A stretch of DNA of 64,000 nt from Plumapathes pennacea (GCA_964036295.1 OZ038462.1:10526440-10590439); one strand, 5' to 3'. Numbered from the stretch's first letter, positions 43,566 through 53,639 are shown. Notes: generated by a model from the sequence alone, not told the origin. Numbers and translations: made by a program.

Positions 43566-44040
43566 AACACATTTCTTGACAGTCTGTTTAAAATTTGCAG
43601 CAATGTCTGCAAGAAGACGAGTGACCCGACTAACACAAGAATAACGACAGCAATGGAAAACATTTTGTTAAAAACACGTTCTTTATACCTGACATCAACA
43701 TTGAAGAATCACTGTTTTTTTGTTTTTGTTTTTGTTTTTTCTGTCCGTAACTTCTGTTCGACTCAGAATTTCAGACAATGCTAACTTAATTTTTTGCGGC
43801 AGCAACCGCAGAAGCAGAACTGAAGAAACTTTGCATTGACAAGTAAAATACGATGGGTGCCCCACCAATCAGAATATTAGAAGTAAATGTGGTGCAGCAT
43901 GCGACCGTTGAAGCCCTACACATTAAATGAAAAATGGTTTCGCAATTAATCACCGCCCACCTGGCAGCTGCCTGCATACTCTGACAGCGCAACCAAACGC
44001 TATTTAATATTGTCTTTATATGAAACCCACGTAGTATGGT
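43566..44040 (-). pseudogene. Decayed membrane-protein paralogue, unit A (N-terminal half)
   Basis: On the minus strand two pieces are collinear with the gene at 50298-50981: about 44040-43800 (INCETIFHLMCRASTVACC, SNILIGGAPIVFYL) aligns with its MTDC...SGTPIVASL region, and about 43720-43566 (FFNVDVRYKERVFNKMFSIA, VVILVLVGSLVFLQTLLQIL) aligns with its FFNIDFTDKVFREHLLFTMF segment including the second membrane helix. A stop-rich, T-rich stretch separates them. DNA similarity extends upstream (ggcaaccatactacgtgg / ggacaaccataccacgtg). No complete frame remains. Confidence 0.65.
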
Positions 44041-44079
44041 TGCCCTGCAGGGATATTCGACGTTTGACCTTGTTTCGTT

Positions 44080-45014
44080 AAGGCCTGTGCAAACGAACGC
44101 AGCATGTTGGCACAACATCGCCCAACATTGTTGTTTGAATGCTGTGCGATGTTAGCCGAGGGTGTTCAAACGATTGCAACATGTTGGGCAATGTTGCGTG
44201 AAACTAATCCAAAAGGGGATCTGGGATTGATATTAACGCAAATGCTTTTGCAAAACCGTATGCGTCTATAATATAGCGGCCGATCAACACAGACGATGGA
44301 AAGCGCGGAAATGCATCTTAATTACTGCCCTTCTGGAAGAGTTCAATCAAACTAAAACGCTCAAGTGTGCACGTAGAGGTTGCGGTACTCATTTTTGAAA
44401 ACAGACTCTCTCTTCTAGCATATGGATTTGCTCGTCAACTTCCTGCTCCGACCACTTTATCCTTATTTGCGGCTGAAACGGCCTTCAACGAGCACTTCAC
44501 TTTCCGCCATCTTGTTTAAAACAATTAAGTCCCCATGGTTACCGAATTGACAGAGTATTCAGTGCGCAAGCGTGAGGCCAATAATGTTGCCCAAACCCGT
44601 CCAAACGAACGCAGCATGTTGCGATGTGCTTCACTGACCACGAGGACAAAAGAAATGGGACCATGTGTACTTTAGCTGCCGTCGGCCGACGTATCGACCG
44701 ACATATCTACCGATACGTCGGCCGACAGTCGGTCAATGTGTCGGCCGACGTATCGGCCGACTGTCGACCGACTGTTGGCCGACTGTCGGCCGACATTTCG
44801 GTCGATACGTCGGCTGACGGCAGCTAAAGTACACATGATCCAAGAAATGTTGGCAGGTGTTGGGCGCAAAGTTTGAATGATTTCAAACTTCACACAACAT
44901 GTGCCAACATCATGCAACATAGCCCAACATGGTGTACTAACGATCGCAACATGTTGTGCCCAACAATGTTGGGCGATGTTGTGCCAACATGTTGCGTTCG
45001 TTTGCACAGGCCTT
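44080..45014. mobile_element. Non-autonomous DNA transposon inserted in unit A (935 bp)
   Basis: Left end AAGGCCTGTGCAAACGAACG, CAGCATGTTGGCACAACATC and right end its reverse complement (GTTGCGTTCGTTTGCACAGG, CCTT); inverted arms exceed 50 bases. The paralogous unit B has an uninterrupted equivalent (ttgtttcattttagtgccatc at about 51096-51116). A third, direct copy of the end word lies at 44598-44630. No transposase. The GGCC-type ends fit PIF/Harbinger, but a 3-bp duplication is not clear. Confidence 0.8.
44662..44837. mobile_element. Nested 176-bp inverted-repeat element made of CGGCCGAC repeats
   Basis: Ends CATGTGTACTTTAGCTGCCG and CGGCAGCTAAAGTACACATG are perfectly inverted. The interior is an array of about ten imperfect palindromic GTCGGCCGAC/GTCGACCGAC units with alternating AT-containing spacers. 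It lies inside the 44080-45014 element. Confidence 0.85.
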
Positions 45015-45059
45015 TGTACTGCCAGCATCTCGATTATGATTCACCTCGCTTTTCATATC

Positions 45060-46110
45060 AGCCGCATGCCCTTGGGTGGTTAGGTTCCTTCAGTTCAAAA
45101 TTGTTATCATTGTTTTTATTTTTTAATTTCCGCTTGGGTTCCGAGAAAACGTTGTTTACTCTGGGAGAAAATATTTGCACATCCATTCACCCACAGACAT
45201 AAATCAAACTTTTAGTGTGACTGTGTCAATCTAAGGTGGAAGCGGATATGCATAGCGCACACTTTTTTTGCACGATTTATATCAAATATGGCATGCTAGT
45301 ACTGTAGTATTGCGCATTGCTTCACTCATGATATTTTTTATTCCTTGAGGTATAGTATAGAGAACAGGGGAAGCGTGACATGTAGTGATCTGTAAAACTT
45401 AACAATAGCCTGATGGAACAGTACTACACTGCAGAAAAGAGTGGTTTTGTGCCTTCTGTGAACCTTGGGAATAAATGGCATGCGTGATATATTAGTAAAA
45501 CACTTTATGGTTTGCCGTCCTCAGGGCACTGTGTCAGTGTACAATAAGAAAAGGTGGAAGCAAGGAACACTGGCTCTTTAATGTCCAGTGAAGTTTATTT
45601 TTTCTTCTATCGCGTACCTACACATTTTGACAGTTTATACACTCAACATTCTGTAGCTATTTCAATTGAACTATCCGCTAATAACGGACATGTATATTGA
45701 GATCCATATCTGCAATAAGCACCAGCCCCAAACTACCTTTGGCAAATGGTTTGAACCCAGGAGTGTGAACAGTAGGTTGGTTGTGACCGTCCGAGTTAGA
45801 GTAGTCTTCAGGAAGACTGTTGTTGGTGACTGACGTTTCGATTCCCCTCAGGGAGTCGAAACGTCAGTTACCAACAACACTCTTTCTGGTGACTACTCTA
45901 ACCCGGACGATCACAACCAACCTACTGCTCAAACGACCTTGTTAGCTGATATGCTCAAGACCAATTTGTAAACCCGCGTTTTTTTCGAAGCACCGACTAT
46001 AACATCTCCTTAAACGATTCCAACTGCTTCGCTGAGTTGTAAGGGAATTTAGCACTCTTTTGTAGTATCATTTGGCTCTCAGTCGAAAGGAATTATTATA
46101 ATGTCAACCA
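45060..46110 (-). pseudogene. Unit A remainder: decayed second membrane-protein copy and flank
   Basis: DNA blocks match unit B in order: aatttccgcttgggttccga (51220), gaaggtggaa-caatgaacac-type (51773), agtttatttttcttctacc (51820), and at 45990-46110 ctccttaaacgattccaact, gcttcgctgagttgtaaggg with caatgatctt, aligned with 52442-52550. The coding relic is unreadable, with stops. It supports a segmental duplication of this block. Confidence 0.55.
45771..45926. repeat. Fold-back element (156 bp)
   Basis: AGTAGGTTGGTTGTGACCGT and onward pairs with the inverted right side ending GATCACAACCAACCTACT, around ctcagggagtcgaaacgtc. Arms of about 70 bases. No counterpart was found in unit B, so it probably inserted after the duplication. 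Confidence 0.85.
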
Positions 46111-46252
46111 GTAGCAAAGTTTACCAGAAGATCATTGAGGAAGTTGTAAAGGCACAAAATAAAATGAGACCGTACCAATGCAAGTGGTACAACGGGCAAA
46201 AATTTTTTCGGTCTACTACAAGCCCTTCGTTCGACGTCTACTGTAGTTCTCT

Positions 46253-46499
46253 TTTACTACAATCCTGACCAAAAGTATGTGACACTCTGAAAAAATGCTA
46301 TGTTTTCACCACCACTCCTTGTTGAACAACGAAAGCGGCTCCTGTTTCCGAAACTTACTCCTCCCCCCTCCCCCCATGCACTTTGAGCACATTCATTCAA
46401 CATTGCAAGGGGGGAGGGGGGCGGGAAGAGGGAAAGTGTCACAATTTTTAGATAAAAGGCTAAGTGTCCCACGACTTTTGGCCAGGATTGTCTCTATGA
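46253..46499. mobile_element. Inverted-repeat element, ACAATCCTG(A/G)CCAAAAG family, copy 1
   Basis: Left end caatcctgaccaaaagtatg, right end cttttggccaggattgt. The interior has CT-rich and G-rich tracts (46362-46378 and 46408-46424) that pair with each other. A second copy, interrupted, is at 49013-50270. Confidence 0.65.
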
Positions 46500-46722
46500 C
46501 GCGAGTTAATTAAAAACGTCCATAACTTCTAGAGGATTTGATGTATTGTAGCCAAATTTGGATGGGTAAATTTTATAAACGCTGTGCATGTATTTTCGAT
46601 ATATTTACTGCGAAAGAATTATTTTAGCGCGAGCTTTCAGTGATATAAGGGGGTCAATAAGGGTTAATTTTATGAAAAATATGTAAATTGGCGCGAAAAT
46701 TGAGTAGGCGGAGATAATCTTC

Positions 46723-47193
46723 CTGAATGACTTCAGATGGAGTCCCACTATCATTGCTTGGGCCGACCTTTTGCAGGCGTTGGAGGGCGACACTGTGCAT
46801 TTGCCAGCGCCCAAGAACTTTTGTAAGCGATACATTAAACTGAGCAGCGACACGCTACTCTTTGCTACAGCAGATGCTTCGCCAGTCCTGATAAAAGGCG
46901 GATGCATCGATCGTGTTAATAGTGAAATGATGGACGTGAGGTGGCGTTTTTTTAACCTCTGGAAACAAATTCCTCAGTGCCAGCAGCTTCGCATTCGTGT
47001 GGCCATTGTTTCGCAGTGCTTGTATTGCAACACAGTGAAACATGAAACTGGATGCATGGCGTCAGTGTGCCGAGTACTGACAACAATTCTCATCAATTCT
47101 CACCGGGGAAAGTTGGATTTTTTGAAAGTAAAAGAAATTGTACTTCTTGATATTGCACACAATGACTTATCGTTAATATTTCCTCTATTCTAA
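46723..47193 (+). pseudogene. Helicase-like transposon ORF fragment
   Basis: The frame is open from about 46723 (NDFRWSPTIIAWADLLQALE) through GDTVHLPAPKNFCKRYIKLS, SDTLLFATADASPVLIKGG, EMMDVRWRFFNLWKQIPQCQ to a stop at 47193. The pattern of a LLEG.TVHLPAPKN block, then [IL]FAT.....I, then E[MT]MM.VRW..F....QIP is one I associate with repetitive cnidarian and lophotrochozoan proteins that resemble the C-terminal part of superfamily 3 (parvovirus NS1-like) helicases, with FAT as sensor/motif C. Walker motifs would lie upstream and are missing. The tail after QIP shows decay. Function and family are inference. Confidence 0.45.
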
Positions 47194-47627
47194 GTGGTGT
47201 TTATGGTTCAAACATGCCATTTTGATGTGGTTTCAACAGTTCTCACCCACTTACAGCTATAAGATTATAAATAGATTCTGATTTTTATTAACGGTCAAGG
47301 TGAAAACTGTTGAAAATCATGCTTCGGCTGGTCAAATATACCGGCCAATATGATATGTTAATGTATCTACAGTAATCTACAGTGGGCAAAGTAGTTCGAA
47401 CGTTCTTTTCTGAGGAAGTGCTGTAAAATCCGAATTATTTGCGTATTTGCTACTGAGAATTGACGTTATTGTGGCCGAGTATTGTCACGGCATGAACTCG
47501 GACGTCACTCAAAGTACACATGTCACGTGTATCATGTAAGATTATACTAGTAGTTTTACTTCTTGTCGCTAGGAGATTGGTTTCTGTATCACTTACAAAT
47601 TAATACACAGGGCTTTGAATAGATACT

Positions 47628-48374
47628 AGAGAGCTTAAGCACCAGACGTTCTTGATTCACGGACGGCAACCGGAAGCCTCGATTTGGGTTTCGCAATCAA
47701 TGCGCATGTGCTGACGTTTTTGACGAGAAGGCACGGACGTGAGACCAGGTTGTTTGCAGTTCGTGTTGTTCTGACTGTTCTGACAGTGGCTTTGAGAGCG
47801 GAACGATTGAGACATGGCTTCAAACATCAAATTAAACCCGTAAATACAGTACATGTATCTAAAGTAACGTTTTTCAGTAGTCAAAACAGCGTTTTTGCCT
47901 CTAATCCATATCGCTATACCGGAATGGAAATGACATTCGTCTCAATAAAATACATAGTCCTTCCATCTTGTCTGCTGTGGTCCGTTGATGACAGTGGAAA
48001 GTTTCCGGTAGCTGAAGCGCATCAGCAAGCTGTGGTAGGTCTTTTTTTTTCAACTCTAAACTCGGCCTTGCACTCCGCTTCTTCAACACGCTCGATATTA
48101 AACCTTTCGTACTTTTCGTACGAAAATTCTGGGTTTTTGCACGAATTCTCTTCCAATAACAGCAACAGCGCGTTTCTAACATCTTTTAAATGCGGCATGT
48201 TACAAAATAAAGTCGGGAACAATGACTGAACAAAATTTGTAAATATCACGTTCGCGGTGGCGCGGGCCCGCCGCTTAAGTAAAAAATTTCGCGCCAAGAA
48301 CGCCGCTGTCGATCCAGTCTTCCTCGGTATTTTGACGTCCGTGATATCAAAAACGTCTGGTGCTTAAGCTCTCT
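47628..48374. mobile_element. PIF/Harbinger-like element (747 bp) with ACT target duplication
   Basis: Ends AGAGAGCTTAAGCACCAGACGTT and its exact inverted form; the trinucleotide ACT precedes (47625-47627) and follows (48375-48377) the element. The interior keeps the N-terminal part of a Harbinger transposase on the minus strand. Three-base duplications are the hallmark of PIF/Harbinger. Confidence 0.85.
47914..48198 (-). pseudogene. Harbinger transposase N-terminal fragment
   Basis: From ATG 48198 on the minus strand: MPHLKDVRNALLLLLEENS, YERFNIERVEEAECKAEFRV, then after a frameshift in an A-run (48042-48050) DLPQLADALQLPETFHCHQR and DKMEGLCILLRRMSFPFRYS. The pattern ECKAEFR..K.DL..LA..L..P..F.C.......EGLC.LLRR..YP.RYSDM is the N-terminal region of PIF1/Harbinger (DDE_Tnp_4) transposases. 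The catalytic DDE half is deleted, so the element cannot mobilise itself. Confidence 0.75.
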
Positions 48375-49012
48375 ACTTGTTTATTGTTGCCGCGGCATGA
48401 CGTCACCAGTCTGACCAGCTGAAGACATTTGCTCTTAGTGTGCGTTGCCCGGTGCGAAAAACCCAGCAATGCTTGAAACAAAATATAAAAAGCCAATTGG
48501 ACTAATGCTGGGAAACGTATTCCCCGATCGAATTGCAAACGCACAAGCCCTGGGGAATAGGGCTGAAACAGAAACGCCACTATGATAACCAGCCAGACGC
48601 ACTGTCACACAGTCGACCACAGAGGACATGATTATAAGGTCAGCGCCCTCTGCTCCGCGGAAATTGTTTCTTTTCCCATGTGAATCGCTGTTTTTCGTTT
48701 AATTTCGACGTCCGAGTATCGTAAAATAAACGATTAATCGACTTGAAAGTTTTAACCTCAGGTTTTAGTCGTTAAAACTGGCATTTAATTGTGACCGTTA
48801 CATTTTCAATTTTCACCCCGTCACAATCATATTCCCCAGCACATACAATACGAGCACGTCATTCACTAAAATGTTCCAACTGTTTTTTAATAGGCAAAGT
48901 TGGTTCGCATACATACACAAGGTCACGAACAACAACTATTTCAAGTTTGGCATCAATACATTAAATCCTCTAGAAGTTATGGACATTTTTAGTATAACTC
49001 GCGTTATAGACA

Positions 49013-50270
49013 ATCCTGGCCAAAAGTATGTGGGACACTCTGAAAAAATCATGGCCAGAAATTGCGGACATTCTGAGCCTGCAAGATACTCAGCGGATTT
49101 TACCATAGGCTCAAATCCAATATGGCGGCCAATCGCAAGAGAAACAGCGTTGATTATCTTGAGCTCCACAACCGTTCATCGGTGGTATTATTTCAAACTA
49201 AACCCAAAAAGATTAAAACATACTCCAAGAAGTATGAGATGGAGAGAATAATTACCAAGAGGAAAGCTGCCAACTTGAGTATATCGAGCTTTTGTTCAAA
49301 TTGGTTGTTCGCATAATTTATGATCCTGATAACCGTGCTGACCATCCCTTAAAGTGCCTATAAACCTTCAGACGTTACGTTTATATATGAAAGTAGGAAG
49401 TGATCTAAGCAACTTATACTCAAAGAAACTCCGTTCCGAAGCGTTCTTATACTTTTTTCACGCGGTTGAATTCAGAATTCCGAAATCTTGACCGAGCGAC
49501 ATGGGAGAGGGAAGAGAGAAGGCTGGCCGATGGAGAGTACTACGTGGAAGCCGGCCTCTCATCTTGCGAGCTTGAAAGTGGGGTTTTCAATGAACATTTT
49601 GATACCAAACACGCGTTACTTTGGAGGGAGAAACGGGCGCTGAACTTCACCTACCTTAGCGACCGGAAGTGAATCTTTGTCGCATCGTGCTGTATGGCGC
49701 TTTCAAATGAAATTTTGAAGATGGAGCATTTTCACGAGCAAAAACGAAAGGTACATTTCCAACTATCGGAGCCAGATTTTCGTAGGTGGCTTGAGAAGAA
49801 GGAGTACTTCAAGGAACGATATTGGCAAATTGAACAATGATAGCCGTTTCTTCTGCATTTTCCTTTGAAGTTCGGGTTACAGCGTATTTTTGACTTTATG
49901 ACGGGTGATTTGTATAGCGGCGACTGGCAATTTTATATCGCTCAAAACGAAAGTAAGACTATGTGTTTTAGGTTTTATTTTTAAACGAGGAACATAAGAA
50001 GCAATAATAGAATTATGTTTGATTTTGGCAAACAGATATATTATTATGGCTAGGGTTGTATTTGCCTTGAGTCGGTCAATCTTCAGTCGAAGCTCTGTAT
50101 TTTCATCCGCCATTTTAATTACGCGATTGGGTAAAGCCGCTAACGCGCTGCGGGCTCAATGTCCACAAATTCTGGCCATGTGTTATGTTTTCACCACCAT
50201 CCTTGTTGAACAACGAAAGAGGCTCCTGTTTCCGAAACTTACTCCTCCACCCTAAATAAAAGGCTGAGCA
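49013..50270. mobile_element. Second copy of the ACAATCCTGGCCAAAAG family, interrupted
   Basis: The left part (acaatcctggccaaaagtat, gtgggacactctgaaaaaat) matches 46253-46290; the right part (tgttatgttttcaccaccat, ccttgttgaacaacgaaag, tgtttccgaaacttactcc) resumes at 50181 and matches 46290-46370. The 1.13-kb gap is another element. Confidence 0.75.
49050..50180. mobile_element. DNA element with CATGGCCAGAA inverted ends (about 1131 bp)
   Basis: Left end CATGGCCAGAAATTGCGGAC and right end GTCCACAAATTCTGGCCATG are inverted, inside a copy of the family seen uninterrupted at 46285. Interior frames include one from 49122 (MAANRKRNSVDYLELHNRSS ... SKKYEMERIITKRK) whose last part resembles the beginning of a chromodomain, 49466-49672, and a minus-strand start at 50113 (MADENTELRLKIDRLKAN). 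None is complete. Confidence 0.65.
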
Positions 50271-50297
50271 TGCTTAATTTTAGTAAACCAACAGTGA

Positions 50298-50981
50298 CTA
50301 CTTGTAACATTTTGTCATATACCCACCCTGAAGTATTGACCACGACATCAGGATCAAAAGAACAGAAAACAGTTTATAAGTTCCAAAACCACTGCAAACT
50401 GCGGCGCTTACGTCGATCTGGAATCGGTAGCAGATCACAGGAATATCCTCCATAACAGCTTCGGCACAGTCGATTGGCTTGTCCCACGGACGCAGAAAGG
50501 GATTGAACGTTTCAAGCAATAACTTAAAACACTCCTTCCCTGGGTCTTCGAGGTCACACTAGCAGGACACGTCAAGGAGCAATGTCCAACAAAAGACAAG
50601 TCCGACCAACCCAGCGAAAAGGACAGTGACGGCAAACATGGTAAACAAGAGATGTTCTCTAAACACCTTATCTGTGAAATCAATGTTGAAGAATCGCCAC
50701 CTGAACGTTCCGTCAGAGGCTTTTGTTCGGCTCAGAATTTTAGGGAACGCTTTTGAGGCAATCCATCCCGCACAATCCACTATTTTCTTGTGTTTCTTGA
50801 GGAGGCAACCGTAGCAACATAGAGCGAGAAGGAATAATAGGAATGATGCGACGATAAGTGAAGCTACGATGGGTGTCCCACTCATGAGACCGTAGTAGAT
50901 GTGATACATTTTTAAAGCGAAATCTCCACAACATTCAAGCCGTTTAAAACAACGAGCACTAACGTTTTGGCAATCAGTCAA
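50298..50981 (-). pseudogene. Multi-pass membrane protein, unit B copy 1, with in-frame TAG
   Basis: Minus strand from ATG 50981: MTDCQNVSARCFKRLECCGD, a first membrane helix (GTPIVASLIVASFLLFLLAL), a loop (KKHKKIVDCAGWIASKAFPK; RWRFFNIDFTDKVFREHLLF), a second helix (AVTVLFAGLVGLVFCWTLLL), then a TAG at 50559-50561. The same frame continues as CDLEDPGKECFKLLLETFN, PFLRPWDKPIDCAEAVMED and PVICYRFQI, with a third helix (FSVLLILMSWSILQ). The paralogue at 52002-52546 has GAC (Asp) at the TAG. No family recognised; ectodomain cysteines (CD.....KEC, DC, ICYR) are shared between copies. Either a decayed gene or one needing readthrough. Downstream exons, if any, are not identified. Confidence 0.6.
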
Positions 50982-52001
50982 ACAACTTGGCAGCCCTGAA
51001 CTGCGAAACCAAATACTATTAACTATATATTAGAATCACGTGGTATGGTTGTCCTGAAAGGTGCGTTTGTCGGACATGTGGTATTCTTTTAGCCTTGTTT
51101 CATTTTAGTGCCATCAATCGATTATTATTCTCCTCCTTCTTCACTAGTTGGCGTACATTGCATAAACGGTCAGGTTCCCACGCTTCATTTAAAATTGTTG
51201 CCATAGAACAAATTCTTCAATTTCCGCTCGGATTCCGAGAAATGGTTGTTTACACAGGCCGATGCAACAACAAGGAAAAGAAATGTAAAAAATAGTCATC
51301 GCATAACGCTTATATGTTTTAATAGTGTGTTAATTGGGATAATTATGTTTACTGTAATTCTGTAATTTTCATAAAAGCAACAATTTGTGCAAGGTCTGAG
51401 GTCAAATCAGCAATATTGAGTACGGGCTGCAGTCTGGCACAGTACTATATGTATTTGTAAGAAGGAAAAAGTAAGCAAGCGTCCTAGACTTCGTTGAAGT
51501 AATAATACATATAGTCAGCCTGCACCTTTAGTATTGCACAGCGGCTTCAGTTTGTCACTAGTCTTAGTTCATATCAGTATCGTCTGTCTTTAGTGGTGTA
51601 GCAAGGAGTAATGCAGGACTGGTGAAGTACTGTGTTTAGTAATCTGTATGCCTGATCCAGTTAAACAGTGTACTGAACGTACTGTTTAGGTATAAAACCA
51701 AAGAAGTGCGTGCCGTACTTGATGTCGATGGAACATTTTGGTTGGCAAAGTTTTACATATACCAGGATAGGAAAGGTGGAAACAATGAACACAGATTAGT
51801 TCTCCCCTGTCCTGCCAAGTTTATTTTTCTTCTACCATAGTACACTTCTTGACAATCATAACAAACACTTTCTGGCTGCTTCAACTCTTATCGACTGAGC
51901 TAACGTATGATCCAATCTACGATAATATTGAGGCACGACTTTAAGCATCGACCCGTTTGTCAGTGATCTCCTGGAGACCAACGTTTGTGTTGTTTCTTTC
52001 T

Positions 52002-52546
52002 TCATTCTCGCCGCCGTTTTGATCCAGATTCACAAGATATGGCCAAGGGATAAAAAATATTTATGAAATATACAATCAAATGGATACAGAAAACCGCTTG
52101 AAGGATGATATTTAGTTTGCTAGTATTTAACTCTATATCTAGAATGGGGAATTCATCAGTGAATTTCTCCCACATGAAAGCGGCGATGATGAGCAGAACG
52201 GAAACAGCTAATAGAACAAAACAGTCGAAACATCTCACAACAGTAACATACTTTACCCACAGCCTAAAGAACGCTGTAAAACTAACTAAAAAGTATTGAG
52301 GAAATTATTTGAAAAACTCCCCCAAACGCTCCTGAAGTATAACCAATGTTGAAAACACTTCGATAACAAATTACAGTCACAGTTCCATTCAGGATTTCTT
52401 CACTGCTGCAGTTAACGGGATTTGCACAAGCATGAGTCAGTGTCTCCTTAAATTCCAACTGTTTCCTTGAGTCGTAAGGGAAGCACTCTTTAGTTGTATC
52501 GTATGGGTCACAGTCATAGGAAATGTCAGGCAGCAGAGCTTGCCAG
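52002..52546 (-). pseudogene. Multi-pass membrane protein, unit B copy 2, truncated and frameshifted
   Basis: Minus strand: DFWQALLPDISYDCDPYDTT, KECFPYDSRKQLEFKETLTH, NPVNCSSEEILNGTVTVICY, then a membrane segment (GGVFQIISSILFS), a frameshift near 52286, SFTAFFRLWVKY, a second segment (CFDCFVLLAVSVLLIIAAF) and a third (IILQAVFCIHLIVYFINIFY), ending SCESGSKRRRE at 52002. The first 60 residues align with the post-TAG part of the neighbouring copy (CD..D..KECF; PV.C; VICYR). The N-terminal half is missing: similarity to unit A ends at about 52550, where a proline-rich frame begins. Function unknown. Confidence 0.6.
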
Positions 52547-52790
52547 AAGTCCTTGGAGCGGGTATTGGCTTCACCCCATTTGGAATTGATGTTCTTGGAG
52601 CTGGAGTTGGTCTTGTAGAGGGTACTGACCTTGGAGCTGGAGTTGGAGCTGGAGCTAATGATGCATTTTGTATAGCTAACAATAGCTCTCCCTTATTCAT
52701 CTTCCACCTACCAATTGCTTTAACTAGTTCATTGCATTTGCTTTCACGAGTTAAAAAGGCAAAAGAATTGAGATGCATAACACAACTCAC
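52547..52790 (-). pseudogene. Proline-rich PAPR-repeat ORF fragment
   Basis: Minus-strand frame ESKCNELVKAIGRWKMNKGE, LLLAIQN, then four PAPR-like repeats (LAPAPTPAPRSV, RPTPAPRTSI, VKPIPAPRTS). It joins the membrane-protein relic out of context at about 52547. Repeated PxPAPR linkers occur in cnidarian transposon proteins, so a mobile-element origin is inferred; not identified further. Confidence 0.4.
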
Positions 52791-52799
52791 CCTGCAAGA

Positions 52800-53520
52800 C
52801 AGTCAAATTGTAATTAAAAGCCTATACTCAAACTGCAGATTGCAGCTCACTCTTCAGAGATTCGAGATGTTTGATAATACAGTGTGCATGCAATATTGCA
52901 GTTACGGTAGTTTTCCACACATTGTTTACCCCGTTTCAGTCAAGGTATAATACGAATAAAAGAACACACGTCCAACTTTACTCAACAGCAACATAAACAC
53001 AACTATTAGAATGTGTTCATTTAGAGCTTTCAACCTTTGAGTGGCCACACATTTTAGGATTCATTTGACAGTTCAGTTTAAAGTTCCTAAGCCTGAGTCA
53101 AATCGCAAGACACTTCACATGCCGCTAATAGTCAGATTTATAAATTGGTATAAGACAAATCTACTTTATATATGTATGAAAGACAGATGTCCGTCAGCTT
53201 ACCTCAATATGCTTCTAAAGACTCGGGAAATCGTGCAGCCGGCGATGGGAGCTGAAAATGTGAACAGTATTATTTCACCACAATGCATTGACAAAATGGC
53301 GGATATATACAAACCGTGTGGACTGAGCTCTACTTACAAATGCCGGTGATCACTCGCGGGATTAGTGCGGGCTTGCGTGACTAAACCGCAGACAGCCTTG
53401 CGTCAATGCTGATTCAAATGGGGCCAATCCATTGCTTAGAAATATTGATATCCGGTAAAAAAGAGAAGGGAGGGGGGGGGGGGAATTAACACAAAAAAAT
53501 TTACTTTGAAATATCCGCTA
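52800..53520. other. Intergenic, nothing assigned
   Basis: An open frame of 102 codons at 53041-53349 has no recognisable motif and begins in a dispersed repeat (cacattttaggattcatttg). A G-run lies at 53472-53484. Confidence 0.3.
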
Positions 53521-53525
53521 GCTCA

Positions 53526-53636
53526 AAGCCAGCCTGTGAATACAGCCAGGTTGGGCAGATGCTGAGCCCCGAGGTTTTGAGCTGCCTGAGACAAACTCAA
53601 AACCTGCCCAACTTGAGGCGACTGTATTAACAGGCT
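53526..53636. repeat. Fold-back MITE with AGCCTGTGAATACAG ends
   Basis: agcctgtgaatacagccagg, ttgggcag on the left pairs with ctgcccaacttgaggcgact, gtattaacaggct on the right. About 110 bp. Confidence 0.75.
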
Positions 53637-53639
53637 ATC

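Larger units (their letters stand above)
46463..49044. mobile_element. Composite unit bounded by about 95-bp inverted repeats
   Basis: 46463-46553 and 48949-49039 are inverted copies of each other (gtgtcccac, acttttggccaggattgtc, cgcgagtta, gtccataacttctagagga, tgtattg). Between them lie a helicase-like ORF fragment and a Harbinger-type insertion. The inverted repeats overlap the ends of the two small-element copies, so the true boundaries are uncertain. Confidence 0.6.

Noticed and set aside
44624-45028. Several overlapping frames across the nested CGGCCGAC element
   Set aside because: Repetitive sequence of a palindromic array reads open on both strands; no protein features.
47684-48229. 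Plus-strand frame of 181 codons
   Set aside because: Antisense to the Harbinger transposase relic, whose minus-strand frame has recognisable family motifs.
53041-53349. 102-codon plus-strand frame
   Set aside because: Starts inside a dispersed repeat word and shows no domain or splice context.
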